Assembly: GCA_025358485.1 (NCBI GenBank)
Contig: JANYJJ010000140.1
Span: 1-64,000, forward strand
DNA from: Burkholderiales bacterium
GTDB taxonomy: Bacteria > Pseudomonadota > Gammaproteobacteria > Burkholderiales > Burkholderiaceae_C
Direction of reading: 5' to 3'
DNA length: 64,000 nucleotides
The notes below the pieces were generated by a model. It made no database searches. It was not told the DNA's origin and saw only the letters and a list, made by a program, of their open reading frames with translations. Positions within the stretch are counted from its first letter, which is position 1. Every line of letters starts with the position of its first letter. This document shows, in pieces, positions 23,639-32,009 of this stretch. The translations under genes and the position numbers were made by a program.

Positions 23639-26600
23639 ATGTCTATTCACGTCGCCCTTAACCACGTCACCCACTACCGCTATGACCGGCCTGTCAACCT
23701 CGGCCCGCAGGTGGTGCGCCTGCGGCCAGCGCCGCATTCGCGCACGCGCATCCTCAGCTACTCGATGCGTGTCGAGCCCGAAGGCCACTTCACCAACTGG
23801 CAACAAGACCCGCAGTCCAACTACCTGGCGCGCTTGGTCTTCCCCGACCAAACCACGTCGTTTCGAATTGAAATTGACCTCGTGGCCGAGATGTCGGTGC
23901 TCAACCCGTTTGACTACTTTTTAGAACCCTCGGCCAGCAACTTTCCGCTGGCTTATGACGATGAGTTGGCCGCCGAGTTGGCACCGTACTTGGCCAAGAC
24001 CGCAGCTTCACCCAAACTGGCCGAATACGTCGCCAGCATCTCGCGTGAAAGCGTTCCCACCAACGATTTTTTGGTGGCCTTGAACCAGCGGCTGCAAAAG
24101 GACATCAGCTACCTCATCCGCATGGAGCCCGGCGTGCAGACGCCCGAAGTCACGCTCACCAATGGCTCGGGTTCATGCCGCGACACCGGCTGGTTGCTGG
24201 TGCAAATTCTTCGCCACTTGGGGCTGGCGGCGCGCTTTGTGTCGGGCTACTTGATCCAACTCAAAAGCGATGTGAAGTCACTCGACGGGCCGAGTGGCAC
24301 CGAGGTTGATTTCACCGACCTGCACGCTTGGTGCGAAGTGTTTTTGCCCGGCGCGGGTTGGATAGGTTTGGACCCCACGTCGGGCCTGTTGGCCGGTGAA
24401 GGTCACATCCCTTTGGCGTGCTCGCCCGAGCCCGGTTCTGCGGCGCCGGTCAGCGGCGGCATCGACGAATGCGAAACCGAATTCGAGCACAGCATGACGG
24501 TCACCCGCGTGTGGGAGGCACCGCGCGTGACCTTGCCCTACAGCGACGAACAGTGGGCCAGCATCAACGCCATGGGCGGCTTGGTGGACGAGTCGCTGCG
24601 TCGAAACGACGTGCGTTTGACGCAAGGCGGCGAGCCCACGTTTGTGTCGGTCGATGACCGTGACGGTGACGAATGGGGCACAGCTGCCTTGGGCCCCACC
24701 AAGCGTTTGCTCAGCGCCAACTTGATGGCCAGGCTGCGCAAACAGTACGGCCCCAACGGCCTGCTGCACTACGGCCAAGGCAAGTGGTACCCCGGTGAAC
24801 AACTGCCACGCTGGTCCCTTAATTTGTACTGGCGCAAAGACAACGAGCCGGTGTGGACGCACCCCGAATTGGTGGCCGACGAACACAAAAACTACGGCGT
24901 CACCGATGTCCACGCGCAGCAGTTTTTGAGCGGTGTGGCAAAGCGCTTGGGGCTGGATGCGAAGTTTGTATTTGCCGCCTATGAAGACGTTTGGTATTAC
25001 CTGTGGCGTGAGCGCAAACTGCCCACCAACGTCGATCCGCTGGACGCGCGCTTGAGCGATCCGCTGGAGCGTGAGCGTCTGCGGAAAGTGTTTGCGCAAG
25101 GCTTGGAAAAAGTCGTGGGCCACGTGCTGCCGTTGGCGCGCAATGAGTCGGCACACCGCGCTGCGTCACCGCGCTGGCGCACCGGCTCGTGGTTTTTGCG
25201 CAGCGAGCGTTGCTACTTGGTGCCGGGTGACTCGGCCTTGGGTTACCGCTTGCCGCTCGACGCGCAGCCTTGGGTCAAAGGCACCGATGTGTCGTGGCCG
25301 CAGCCTGTAGATCAAAGCCAAACATTTGCACCGCTTCCGCCCTACAGACGCTTGCGTTATGCCAACGTGTTGAACGATGCGGTGAGCCCGACAGACCTTG
25401 CCGCGTTTGCGGGTTCCGCAGGTGCTGCAAGTTCTGAGGCACGTTCTGAAGTAAGTTCTGAAGCAAGTTCTAACAGCGGCGCCGACCTCAACTTCGTGGC
25501 CCGCTCGCGCGCTGCCATCACCGCCGAGCGCGCTTTGGTGCAAAACAACATCCACACCGCCGCCACCCGCGCGCCCTTCCTCAACGAGTCGGCCGCCTGG
25601 GTGGCACGCACGGCCATCAGTGCCGAGCCGCGTGACGGCAGGCTCTACATCTTCATGCCGCCGGCGGTTAGTTTGGAAGACTATTTGGAAGTGGTGGCCG
25701 CCGTCGAGGACACCGCAGCCGAGATGAAACTGCCCGTCATCTTGGAAGGCTACGAGCCGCCCAAAGACCCGCGCTTGGCGGTGCTCCGCGTCACACCCGA
25801 CCCAGGCGTGATCGAAGTCAACATCCACCCGGCGCACAGTTGGAAAGAGCTGGTTGAGCAAACCACTTTCCTGTACCAAAGCGCTTTCGAGACCCGTTTG
25901 TCGACCGAAAAATTCATGCTCGACGGCCGCCACACTGGCACAGGCGGCGGCAACCACTTTGTTCTGGGCGGTGCCACCGTGGTCGACTCACCGTTCTTGC
26001 GCCGCCCCGATTTGTTGGCCAGCATGGTGGCCTATTGGCACAACCATCCTGCCCTGAGCTATTTGTTCTCAGGCATGTTTGTCGGCCCCACCAGCCAGGC
26101 CCCGCGCGTGGACGAGGCGCGCAACGACTCGGTGTACGAGATTGAAATTGCCTTCGCTGAATTGCAGCGCATCACCGCAAGCGACGGCGCGCCGGGACAC
26201 GGTGCGCCTCCGCCTTGGCTCATCGACCGCTTGCTGCGTAACTTGTTGATCGACGTGTCAGGCAACACCCACCGCGCCGAGTTTTGCATCGACAAACTCT
26301 ACTCACCTGACGGCCCCACCGGCCGTCTGGGCCTGCTGGAAATGCGCGCGTTCGAGATGCCGCCCCACGCGCGCATGAGCCTGACGCAACAACTGCTCAT
26401 GCGCGCCTTGGTGTCGCGTTTCTGGAAGCAACCCTACCGACCTGAAAGCCTGAAGCGTTGGGGCACTGAGCTGCATGACCGCTTCATGCTGCCGCACTTC
26501 ATTTGGCAAGATTTGTGTGATGTGGTGCAAGAGTTGAACCATGCCGGTTTTGACATTCGGCCTGAATGGTTTGCGCCCCACCTCAACTTCCGCTTCCCGC

Positions 26601-27139
26601 AGTTGGGCGACTTCCAGGCTTTGGGTGTGGACGTTGAAGTGCGCATGGCCTTGGAGCCGTGGCACGTGATGGGCGAAGAAGGCGCAGTCGGCGGTACCGC
26701 GCGTTATGTGGATTCATCGTTGGAACGTGTGCAGATCAAAGTCACCGGATTGGTCGGTGAGCGCCACGTGCTCACCTGCAACGGCCGCGCGATTCCGTTG
26801 CAGCCCACCGGCAAGGTCGGCGAATGGGTCGGCGCGGTGCGTTACCGCGCCTGGAACCCGCCGTCGGCGTTGCACCCCACCATCGGCGTGCACGCGCCGC
26901 TGACCATCGACTTGGTAGACACCTGGATGAGCCGCTCGATGGGCGGCTGCCAGTACCACGTGGCCCACCCCGGCGGCCTGAGCTACGAAAACTTCCCCGT
27001 GAACGCCTTTGAAGCCGAAGCGCGACGCCTGGGCCGCTTCGTCCGCATCGGCCACACGCCGGGCATCGTGAAAGTGCGCAAAGAAGAGCGCAATCCAAAC
27101 TATCCGTTCACGCTGGATTTGAGAAGGCCCGCAGGCTGA
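23639..27139 (+). CDS. transglutaminase-fold plus DUF2126 protein
   Basis: A 1166-residue two-domain protein. The N-terminal transglutaminase-like domain has the triad Cys180 (GSCRDTGW), His229 (DLHAWCEVF) and Asp245 (GLDPTSG). A very large DUF2126 domain follows, with QGGEPTFVSVDDRDGDEWG, FMLDGRHTGTGGGNHFVLGG and MGGCQYHVAHPGG. CAGGAG precedes the ATG. The transglutaminase fold could act as an amidohydrolase/peptidase or acyltransferase; its substrate is unknown. Residues 597-612 are four SSE-type units from a 12-bp repeat in the linker region. It ends set one of the ATP-grasp/alpha-E/transglutaminase cluster. Confidence 0.92.
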   Translation: MSIHVALNHVTHYRYDRPVNLGPQVVRLRPAPHSRTRILSYSMRVEPEGHFTNWQQDPQSNYLARLVFPDQTTSFRIEIDLVAEMSVLNPFDYFLEPSASNFPLAYDDELAAELAPYLAKTAASPKLAEYVASISRESVPTNDFLVALNQRLQKDISYLIRMEPGVQTPEVTLTNGSGSCRDTGWLLVQILRHLGLAARFVSGYLIQLKSDVKSLDGPSGTEVDFTDLHAWCEVFLPGAGWIGLDPTSGLLAGEGHIPLACSPEPGSAAPVSGGIDECETEFEHSMTVTRVWEAPRVTLPYSDEQWASINAMGGLVDESLRRNDVRLTQGGEPTFVSVDDRDGDEWGTAALGPTKRLLSANLMARLRKQYGPNGLLHYGQGKWYPGEQLPRWSLNLYWRKDNEPVWTHPELVADEHKNYGVTDVHAQQFLSGVAKRLGLDAKFVFAAYEDVWYYLWRERKLPTNVDPLDARLSDPLERERLRKVFAQGLEKVVGHVLPLARNESAHRAASPRWRTGSWFLRSERCYLVPGDSALGYRLPLDAQPWVKGTDVSWPQPVDQSQTFAPLPPYRRLRYANVLNDAVSPTDLAAFAGSAGAASSEARSEVSSEASSNSGADLNFVARSRAAITAERALVQNNIHTAATRAPFLNESAAWVARTAISAEPRDGRLYIFMPPAVSLEDYLEVVAAVEDTAAEMKLPVILEGYEPPKDPRLAVLRVTPDPGVIEVNIHPAHSWKELVEQTTFLYQSAFETRLSTEKFMLDGRHTGTGGGNHFVLGGATVVDSPFLRRPDLLASMVAYWHNHPALSYLFSGMFVGPTSQAPRVDEARNDSVYEIEIAFAELQRITASDGAPGHGAPPPWLIDRLLRNLLIDVSGNTHRAEFCIDKLYSPDGPTGRLGLLEMRAFEMPPHARMSLTQQLLMRALVSRFWKQPYRPESLKRWGTELHDRFMLPHFIWQDLCDVVQELNHAGFDIRPEWFAPHLNFRFPQLGDFQALGVDVEVRMALEPWHVMGEEGAVGGTARYVDSSLERVQIKVTGLVGERHVLTCNGRAIPLQPTGKVGEWVGAVRYRAWNPPSALHPTIGVHAPLTIDLVDTWMSRSMGGCQYHVAHPGGLSYENFPVNAFEAEARRLGRFVRIGHTPGIVKVRKEERNPNYPFTLDLRRPAG
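25427..25474 (+). repeat. 12-bp tandem repeat encoding ASSE-type units
   Basis: Four 12-bp units based on GCAAGTTCTGAA, in frame within the DUF2126 protein, encode ASSE, ARSE, VSSE and ASSN. The surrounding residues (about 585-618) are also Ala/Ser/Gly-rich. Confidence 0.8.
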
Positions 27140-27152
27140 ATTTGGGTTCGTT

Positions 27153-27298
27153 CCCTCCCCCTGCCATGGGGAGGGGCTTGTATTTACTCCCTCCCCTTGA
27201 CGGGGAGGGTTGGGGAGAGGTGAAAACGTGGGAGTAAGCCAGCTTGTCTTTCACGCTCTCACCTCCTCTCCCGCCCTCCCCCTCCGAGGGGAAGGAGC
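27153..27298 (+). repeat. dispersed palindromic repeat element, intergenic
   Basis: A short hairpin (CCCTCCCC / GGGGAGGG, 27153-27175) is followed from 27187 by CTCCCTCCCCTTGACGGGGA, GGGTTGGGGAGAGGTGAAAACGTGG, a spacer, and an inverted counterpart (TCACCTCCTCTCCCGCCCTC, then CCCCTCCGAGGGG). It is related to the copies at 10618 and 12713. It overlaps a spurious upstream extension of the GFA gene. Confidence 0.75.
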
Positions 27299-27333
27299 AA
27301 AGCCCCGATCAGCCCATCGATGAAAGCCAGCCC

Positions 27334-27729
27334 ATGACAGCCACCTGCGCCTGCGGCCAAGCCGCCATCACCGTCAACGCCTTGCCCACGATGCACGGTG
27401 TTTGCCACTGCACCAACTGCAAACGCCGTACCGGCAGCGCCTTCGGCATCTCGGCCTATTTCGACAAAACAGCAATCACCACATTCACCGGCCAAACCCA
27501 GGTCTACGCGTTTCACCACGCTGCTCAAAACCACGATCAAGAACGTCACTTCTGCCCGCACTGCGGCACCACGCTGTTTTGGTACGTGAGCGCCTTGCCC
27601 GAAAAAATAGGCATCGCCGGAGGCTGCTTTGCCGATGAAGCTTTGCCAGAGCCGACCTACGCCGTCACCGATGGCAAACGCGAAGCTTGGGTGCGACTAC
27701 CAAGGAATTGGCAGGTCTTTCCAAACTGA
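27334..27729 (+). CDS. GFA (glutathione-dependent formaldehyde-activating) family protein
   Basis: A 131-residue zinc-binding protein of the GFA/CENP-V fold. Cys pairs are seen in CACGQAAI, VCHCTNCKRRTGSAFG and HFCPHCGTTLFW, the expected zinc ligands. The name derives from a formaldehyde-glutathione activity that most homologues may not have. ATG 27334 is chosen because the longer in-frame extension is translated repeat DNA (PPLPPSPSEGKEQS). It sits between the two ATP-grasp/alpha-E sets without an obvious functional link. Confidence 0.88.
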   Translation: MTATCACGQAAITVNALPTMHGVCHCTNCKRRTGSAFGISAYFDKTAITTFTGQTQVYAFHHAAQNHDQERHFCPHCGTTLFWYVSALPEKIGIAGGCFADEALPEPTYAVTDGKREAWVRLPRNWQVFPN

Positions 27730-27895
27730 CGGTGCAACGTCAATTGACGGTTGGCTGAGGCTGTGAGAACCCGCGTCGCTGAACGCAATCTTTGGGCGAA
27801 CGCGTGCAAGCGCATGGAGCGGTTTTCAAGTTCACGCGCAGGCTTTGGCACGACTTGCCTGTGACACACTGCCAGCCTGCTGTCACTTTGCCGTC

Positions 27896-30541
27896 ATGTT
27901 CAGACACCTTCTTGCCGGTTACGCCACCCCCAAAGATCGCTACGACGAGTTGCTGACTGCGGCGGGTGTGCCGCGTGCTCATTGGGATGCTTTCTTGCGG
28001 TCGCTGGCGTCGCGTGAGGGTTTGGAGATCAGCGAAACCTTGGCGCTGATGGAGCGCGAGATTCGCGAGAACGGCGTGACTTACAACGTTTACGCCGACC
28101 CACAGGGTGCCGACCGTTTGTGGGAAGTTGACCCGCTGCCTCTGTTGCTGTCGTCCGCAGAGTGGAGCGAGATTGAAGCCGGCATTGCGCAGCGCGCCGA
28201 TTTGTTGAACCGCGTGCTCACTGACATTTACGGCCCACAAGAACTGCTGCGCAGCGGCGCTGTCCCGCCCGCCGTGGTGTTTGGGCACAGTGGCTATTTG
28301 CATCAAGTGCAAGGCATACGGCCACCGGGCGGCGTGCATTTGTTCAGTTATGCGGCCGACTTGGCGCGCTCACCCGACGGCCATTGGTGGGTGGTGAATG
28401 ACCGCGCGCAAGCGCCTTCGGGGGCGGGCTACGCGCTGGAAAACCGCTTGGTGGTGTCGCGTGTTTTTCCTGACATGTTTCGCGATTTGCATGTGCAGCA
28501 CCTGGCGCCTTTTTTCTCGGCGTTTCGTGATTCTTTGATGCGCTGGGCACCGCGCAATGCGAGTCCGCCGCTGGTGGTGGTGCTGACGCCGGGGCCGTAC
28601 AACGAAACTTATTTTGAGCATGCGTTGCTGGCGCGCTATTTGGGTTTTGCGTTGGTCGAGGGCACCGATTTGACGGTGCGCGACGGCTGCGTCTGGATGA
28701 AAACCGTCGAGGGTTTGCGCCGCGTGCACGCGGTGGTGCGCCGCCAAGACGACAACTTTTGTGACCCACTGGAGCTGCGCTCTGACTCGGCCCTGGGCGT
28801 GCCCGGCCTGACCGATTGCGCACGACGCGGCACGGTGATGTTGGCCAATGCGCTCGGCTCAGGCGTGGTCGAGTCGGGCGGGCTGATGGGCTACTTGCCC
28901 GCGCTCAGTGAGCGGCTGCTGGGCGAGCCGCTGAAGCTGCCGTCGGTGGCCACGTGGTGGCTGGGCGAGCGCGCGGCGTTTGACGATGCGTGGGAGCGCC
29001 TGGATCAGGTGCTGATCAAACCGCTGGAGCGTTCAGTGCACGAGCCGGCGGTGTTTGGGGTTGACTTGACGCCTGCGCAGCGCGCTGCTTTCAAACTCAA
29101 GGTGGCTGCGCGGCCGCAGCGCTACGTGGCGCAGGAATGGGTGCATGTGTCGCAGGCGCCGGTGTTGGAGAAGGCAGCGCTCTTTTCGTCGCAATCTTCG
29201 TCGCAATCTCAGGCACATACGCAAACGCAATTTCAGACGCAAACTCAGTCTCAGTCTCAGTCTCAGTCTCAGTCTCAGTCTCGATCTCAATTCGGATCGC
29301 AAACCCAGGGGCACAGTCCCGTCAATTCCGAACGGCTGGGCTCGCGCACCGTGGGCCTGCGCGTGTTTGCGGTGGCCACCCCAAGTGGTTATCGCGTGAT
29401 GCCGGGCGGCCTGACGCGCGTAGCCGGGCAGGGCGACTCGCGCGTGATTGCCATGCAGCGCGGCGGCAGGTCGAAAGACACTTGGGTGCTGTCCGATGTG
29501 CCCGTGGACGCTGGCTTTTCACTGCTTGGCCGCACCGTGCAGCCCGAAGACTTGGTCACTTCGCGCAGCAGCCTCAGCTCGCGTTCGGCCGAGAATTTAT
29601 TTTGGTTTGGCCGTTACGGCGAACGCTGCGACGCCGCGGCGCGTTTGCTGCGCGTGGCGCTGGCAAGCGTGCAGGGCATGGGTGCGCTGGGCGGCAACAA
29701 CCTCGTGCCCGTCATGGCGTTGGCGCAGCGCCTGGGCTTGCTTGCCCGCGCATTGCCGCTCGGTAGCGACGCTGCCGCCGTGGAAAACATCGATGCCGTC
29801 GGAGCACGCTTGTTGCGCAGCGCCACCGACCCCGCAGGCGCTTTGAGTGAACGCTTGAAGCAACTGACGCGCGTGGCCTACAGCCTGCGTGACTGCATGT
29901 CAGCCGACAACTGGCGCACGCTCAATCAGCTCAGCGGCGACGAGGTGTTTCAAGCCTCGGCAGCGGGCTCGTTGTCCATGCCTGTCACCATGGCGTGGTT
30001 GGACCGCGCCGTGCTGGCCATGACCACGCTGTCGGGCTTCGCGCTCGACGGCATGACGCGTGGCAGCGGTTGGCGGTTTTTGTCAATGGGCCGCCGCATT
30101 GAGCGCTTGTTGAGCGTGATCGCCTCCTTGCAAGTGGCCATGACGCAGGGCCGCGCACTGACGCTGGATTGGCTGCTGGAACTGAGCGACTCCACCATCA
30201 CCTACCGCTCGCGCTACATGGCCGGGCCCGAGTGGTTGCCGGTGCTGGACCTGCTGATCCGCGACGACGCCAACCCGCGCTCGGTGGCGTTTCAGGTCAA
30301 AGGTTTGATGGACTACATCACCAAATTGGAGGCCACCCACGGCCGCTTCGCCAGCGACGTGCTGGCACCTGCATTCACCGCCTTGCGTCAATTGACCCCA
30401 GCCGATTTGCAGCCTGAAAGTGCCGTGCTCGCCAGCGTGCTGGAGCAATTGCAGCGGGCCGCAAATTCGGTGTCAGAAGAGTTGAATTTGAAGTTTTTCT
30501 CGCATGCCGCGTCGCGCAGCGTGTTGTCGCTGGTGGCGTAG
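27896..30541 (+). CDS. fused circularly permuted ATP-grasp / alpha-E protein
   Basis: An 881-residue fusion. Residues 1 to about 540 are a permuted ATP-grasp domain (DUF404/407) with VVVLTPGPYNETYFEHALLA, QVLIKPLERS, YRVMPGGLTRVAG and SKDTWVLSDV. Residues about 560-881 are an alpha-E domain starting SRSAENLFWFGRYGERCDAA. The glycine-rich KEVHGAGGYG loop of the stand-alone protein at 20789 is absent here, as in the fused subfamily. Residues about 431-475 are a Gln/Ser/Thr tract (QTQSQSQSQSQSQS) from a hexamer repeat. ATG 27896 gives the family start MFRHLLAGYATPKDRYDEL. First gene of set two, followed by a small transglutaminase. Confidence 0.92.
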   Translation: MFRHLLAGYATPKDRYDELLTAAGVPRAHWDAFLRSLASREGLEISETLALMEREIRENGVTYNVYADPQGADRLWEVDPLPLLLSSAEWSEIEAGIAQRADLLNRVLTDIYGPQELLRSGAVPPAVVFGHSGYLHQVQGIRPPGGVHLFSYAADLARSPDGHWWVVNDRAQAPSGAGYALENRLVVSRVFPDMFRDLHVQHLAPFFSAFRDSLMRWAPRNASPPLVVVLTPGPYNETYFEHALLARYLGFALVEGTDLTVRDGCVWMKTVEGLRRVHAVVRRQDDNFCDPLELRSDSALGVPGLTDCARRGTVMLANALGSGVVESGGLMGYLPALSERLLGEPLKLPSVATWWLGERAAFDDAWERLDQVLIKPLERSVHEPAVFGVDLTPAQRAAFKLKVAARPQRYVAQEWVHVSQAPVLEKAALFSSQSSSQSQAHTQTQFQTQTQSQSQSQSQSQSRSQFGSQTQGHSPVNSERLGSRTVGLRVFAVATPSGYRVMPGGLTRVAGQGDSRVIAMQRGGRSKDTWVLSDVPVDAGFSLLGRTVQPEDLVTSRSSLSSRSAENLFWFGRYGERCDAAARLLRVALASVQGMGALGGNNLVPVMALAQRLGLLARALPLGSDAAAVENIDAVGARLLRSATDPAGALSERLKQLTRVAYSLRDCMSADNWRTLNQLSGDEVFQASAAGSLSMPVTMAWLDRAVLAMTTLSGFALDGMTRGSGWRFLSMGRRIERLLSVIASLQVAMTQGRALTLDWLLELSDSTITYRSRYMAGPEWLPVLDLLIRDDANPRSVAFQVKGLMDYITKLEATHGRFASDVLAPAFTALRQLTPADLQPESAVLASVLEQLQRAANSVSEELNLKFFSHAASRSVLSLVA
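29246..29281 (+). repeat. CAGTCT hexanucleotide repeat, six perfect units
   Basis: Six perfect CAGTCT units encode (Gln-Ser)6 inside the fused ATP-grasp/alpha-E protein. Degenerate units extend on both sides (about 29188-29310), giving about 40 residues of Gln/Ser/Thr. Confidence 0.9.
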
Positions 30542-30585
30542 ACCGGCACGGCTTGCGATGCATCAATCAGTCTGAGCGCGCTTTT

Positions 30586-30640
30586 GCGCAGTCAACAACC
30601 CGTGCGCAGTCAACAACCCGTGCGCTGTCCACAACACCAT
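30586..30640 (+). repeat. 18-bp tandem repeat upstream of the small transglutaminase gene
   Basis: Two perfect units GCGCAGTCAACAACCCGT (30586-30603, 30604-30621) then a 19-bp degenerate unit (30622-30640) and the start of a fourth. They lie in the 116-bp gap between the fusion gene and the next start codon. Confidence 0.85.
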
Positions 30641-30657
30641 GCGCTGTCAATCACTTC

Positions 30658-31551
30658 ATGACCACAGCCCGATATCACATCGAACACGAAACCCGCTACG
30701 CCTACACCGCGCCGGTGTCGCAGTCGTGGCAGTTGGCGCGGCTCACACCGCGTGGGTTGCCTTGGCAGACCCTGCTTCAGCAGTCGATACAAATTGATCC
30801 GCCGCCTGATGAGCGCCGTGACGCGCGCGACAGCTTTGGCAACACCGTGACGCACTTCGGTTTGCACGGTGCGCACCGCGTACTCAGCGTGCGCATGCAG
30901 TGCACGGTGGAGGTGGCGGCACGCCACGCCAACACTTCTTTCTTCGACATGCCCGACCTGCCTTGGCAGGATGTGCGTGCGGTGTTGAATTTGCAGCGGC
31001 ACGCCGACGACTTGGCCGCCCTCAGCTTGGCCGAAGCCACGCCTTTGCTGCCTTTGTCGGAAGCCGCTCGCGGGTATGCCGAGCCGTCGTTTCAGCCGGG
31101 GCGCTATTGGATGTCGGCGGTGCTGGACTTGATGCACCGCATCCACCACGACTTTGAATTTGAAGCGGGCGTGACGACCGTGAGCACCTCGGTGGACGAG
31201 GTGCTGCAACAGCGCCGGGGTGTGTGCCAAGACTTTGCACATTTGATGTTGGCGTGCTTGCGCGCACACGGTTTGCCTGCGCGTTATGTGTCGGGCTATT
31301 TGCTGACCGACCCGCCCGAGGGTCAGCCGCGCCTGATGGGCGTGGACGCATCGCATGCGTGGGTGGCGGCCTATGCGCCGGGTTGCGGTTGGATCGAGTT
31401 TGACCCCACCAACAACCAACTGGCCGACACGCGCTACATCACCTTGGCCTGGGGTGCCGACTTTGCCGACGTGGTGCCGCTGCGCGGTGTGATTTTGGGC
31501 GGCGGCTCGCAAAGCATGCAGGTGCGGGTGAGCGTGGTGCCGGGGGATTGA
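30658..31551 (+). CDS. transglutaminase-like protein (set two)
   Basis: A 297-residue bacterial transglutaminase-fold protein with an N-terminal transglut_N beta domain (TTARYHIEHETRYAYTAPVS) and the catalytic core. The triad is Cys190 (RRGVCQDFAHL), His233 (DASHAWVAAY) and Asp249 (EFDPTNN). This protein is typical of the partner encoded beside fused ATP-grasp/alpha-E proteins. ATG 30658 is used because upstream in-frame sequence is repeat DNA (AQSTTRAQSTTRALSTT). It ends 6 bp from the convergent metal-efflux operon. Confidence 0.92.
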   Translation: MTTARYHIEHETRYAYTAPVSQSWQLARLTPRGLPWQTLLQQSIQIDPPPDERRDARDSFGNTVTHFGLHGAHRVLSVRMQCTVEVAARHANTSFFDMPDLPWQDVRAVLNLQRHADDLAALSLAEATPLLPLSEAARGYAEPSFQPGRYWMSAVLDLMHRIHHDFEFEAGVTTVSTSVDEVLQQRRGVCQDFAHLMLACLRAHGLPARYVSGYLLTDPPEGQPRLMGVDASHAWVAAYAPGCGWIEFDPTNNQLADTRYITLAWGADFADVVPLRGVILGGGSQSMQVRVSVVPGD

Positions 31552-31557
31552 GGCAAT

Positions 31558-31962
31558 TCAATTCAAGGTAAAGCGCGCCGTGGACGGCTTGCCGTTGACC
31601 GTCACCACTGCCACGGCTTTGGTGCCGGGGCCGACCTTGAAGGTGCCGGTCGCTTCCAGCTTGTCACCGACTGGCTTGAGTTCGACTTCCTGTTTTTCGT
31701 TGCCGGTCAGCAGCGTGAGCTTGGCGGTGGCCTTGGCAACATCGGTGGGCGTGCCGTGGTCGCGCAAGTACAGCCGAATCACTGTGGCTTTGGCGACGAG
31801 CTCGTAGTCCAAGGTCTTGCCTTCGACAACCACACCGCCGTGCAAGGGCTTGTGTTCGTGGGCTGCGTCGTGCTTCGCGCCAGCCGCCTGGGCGGGGCCG
31901 GCGATGGCCACGGTCATGGCAGCGACAAAAGCGATCATGGTGATGAGCTTTAGCTGGTTCAT
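31558..31962 (-). CDS. exported His-containing protein of the metal-efflux operon
   Basis: A 134-residue secreted protein. The signal peptide is about residues 1-26 (LITMIAFVAAMTVAIAGPAQA with an AxA cleavage site). The mature N-terminus is His-rich (KHDAAHEHKPLHGG), then a beta-rich domain (VVVEGKTLDYELVAKATVIR, TGTFKVGPGTKAVAVVTVNG). ATG 31962 is preferred over an upstream start because AAGGAAAT lies before it. It is the last gene of the czc-like operon, 47 bp after czcA. A periplasmic metal-binding accessory role is inferred from position and composition. Confidence 0.8.
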   Translation of the reverse strand: MNQLKLITMIAFVAAMTVAIAGPAQAAGAKHDAAHEHKPLHGGVVVEGKTLDYELVAKATVIRLYLRDHGTPTDVAKATAKLTLLTGNEKQEVELKPVGDKLEATGTFKVGPGTKAVAVVTVNGKPSTARFTLN

Positions 31963-32009
31963 AGATTTCCTTATGGTGATTGCAGGGCTGGTGATGAATG
32001 GGCAGGCTT

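Noticed and set aside
27244..27333. N-terminal extension of the GFA protein
   Set aside because: The extra codons translate the dispersed GC-rich repeat (Pro/Ser-rich); the family start is the ATG at 27334.
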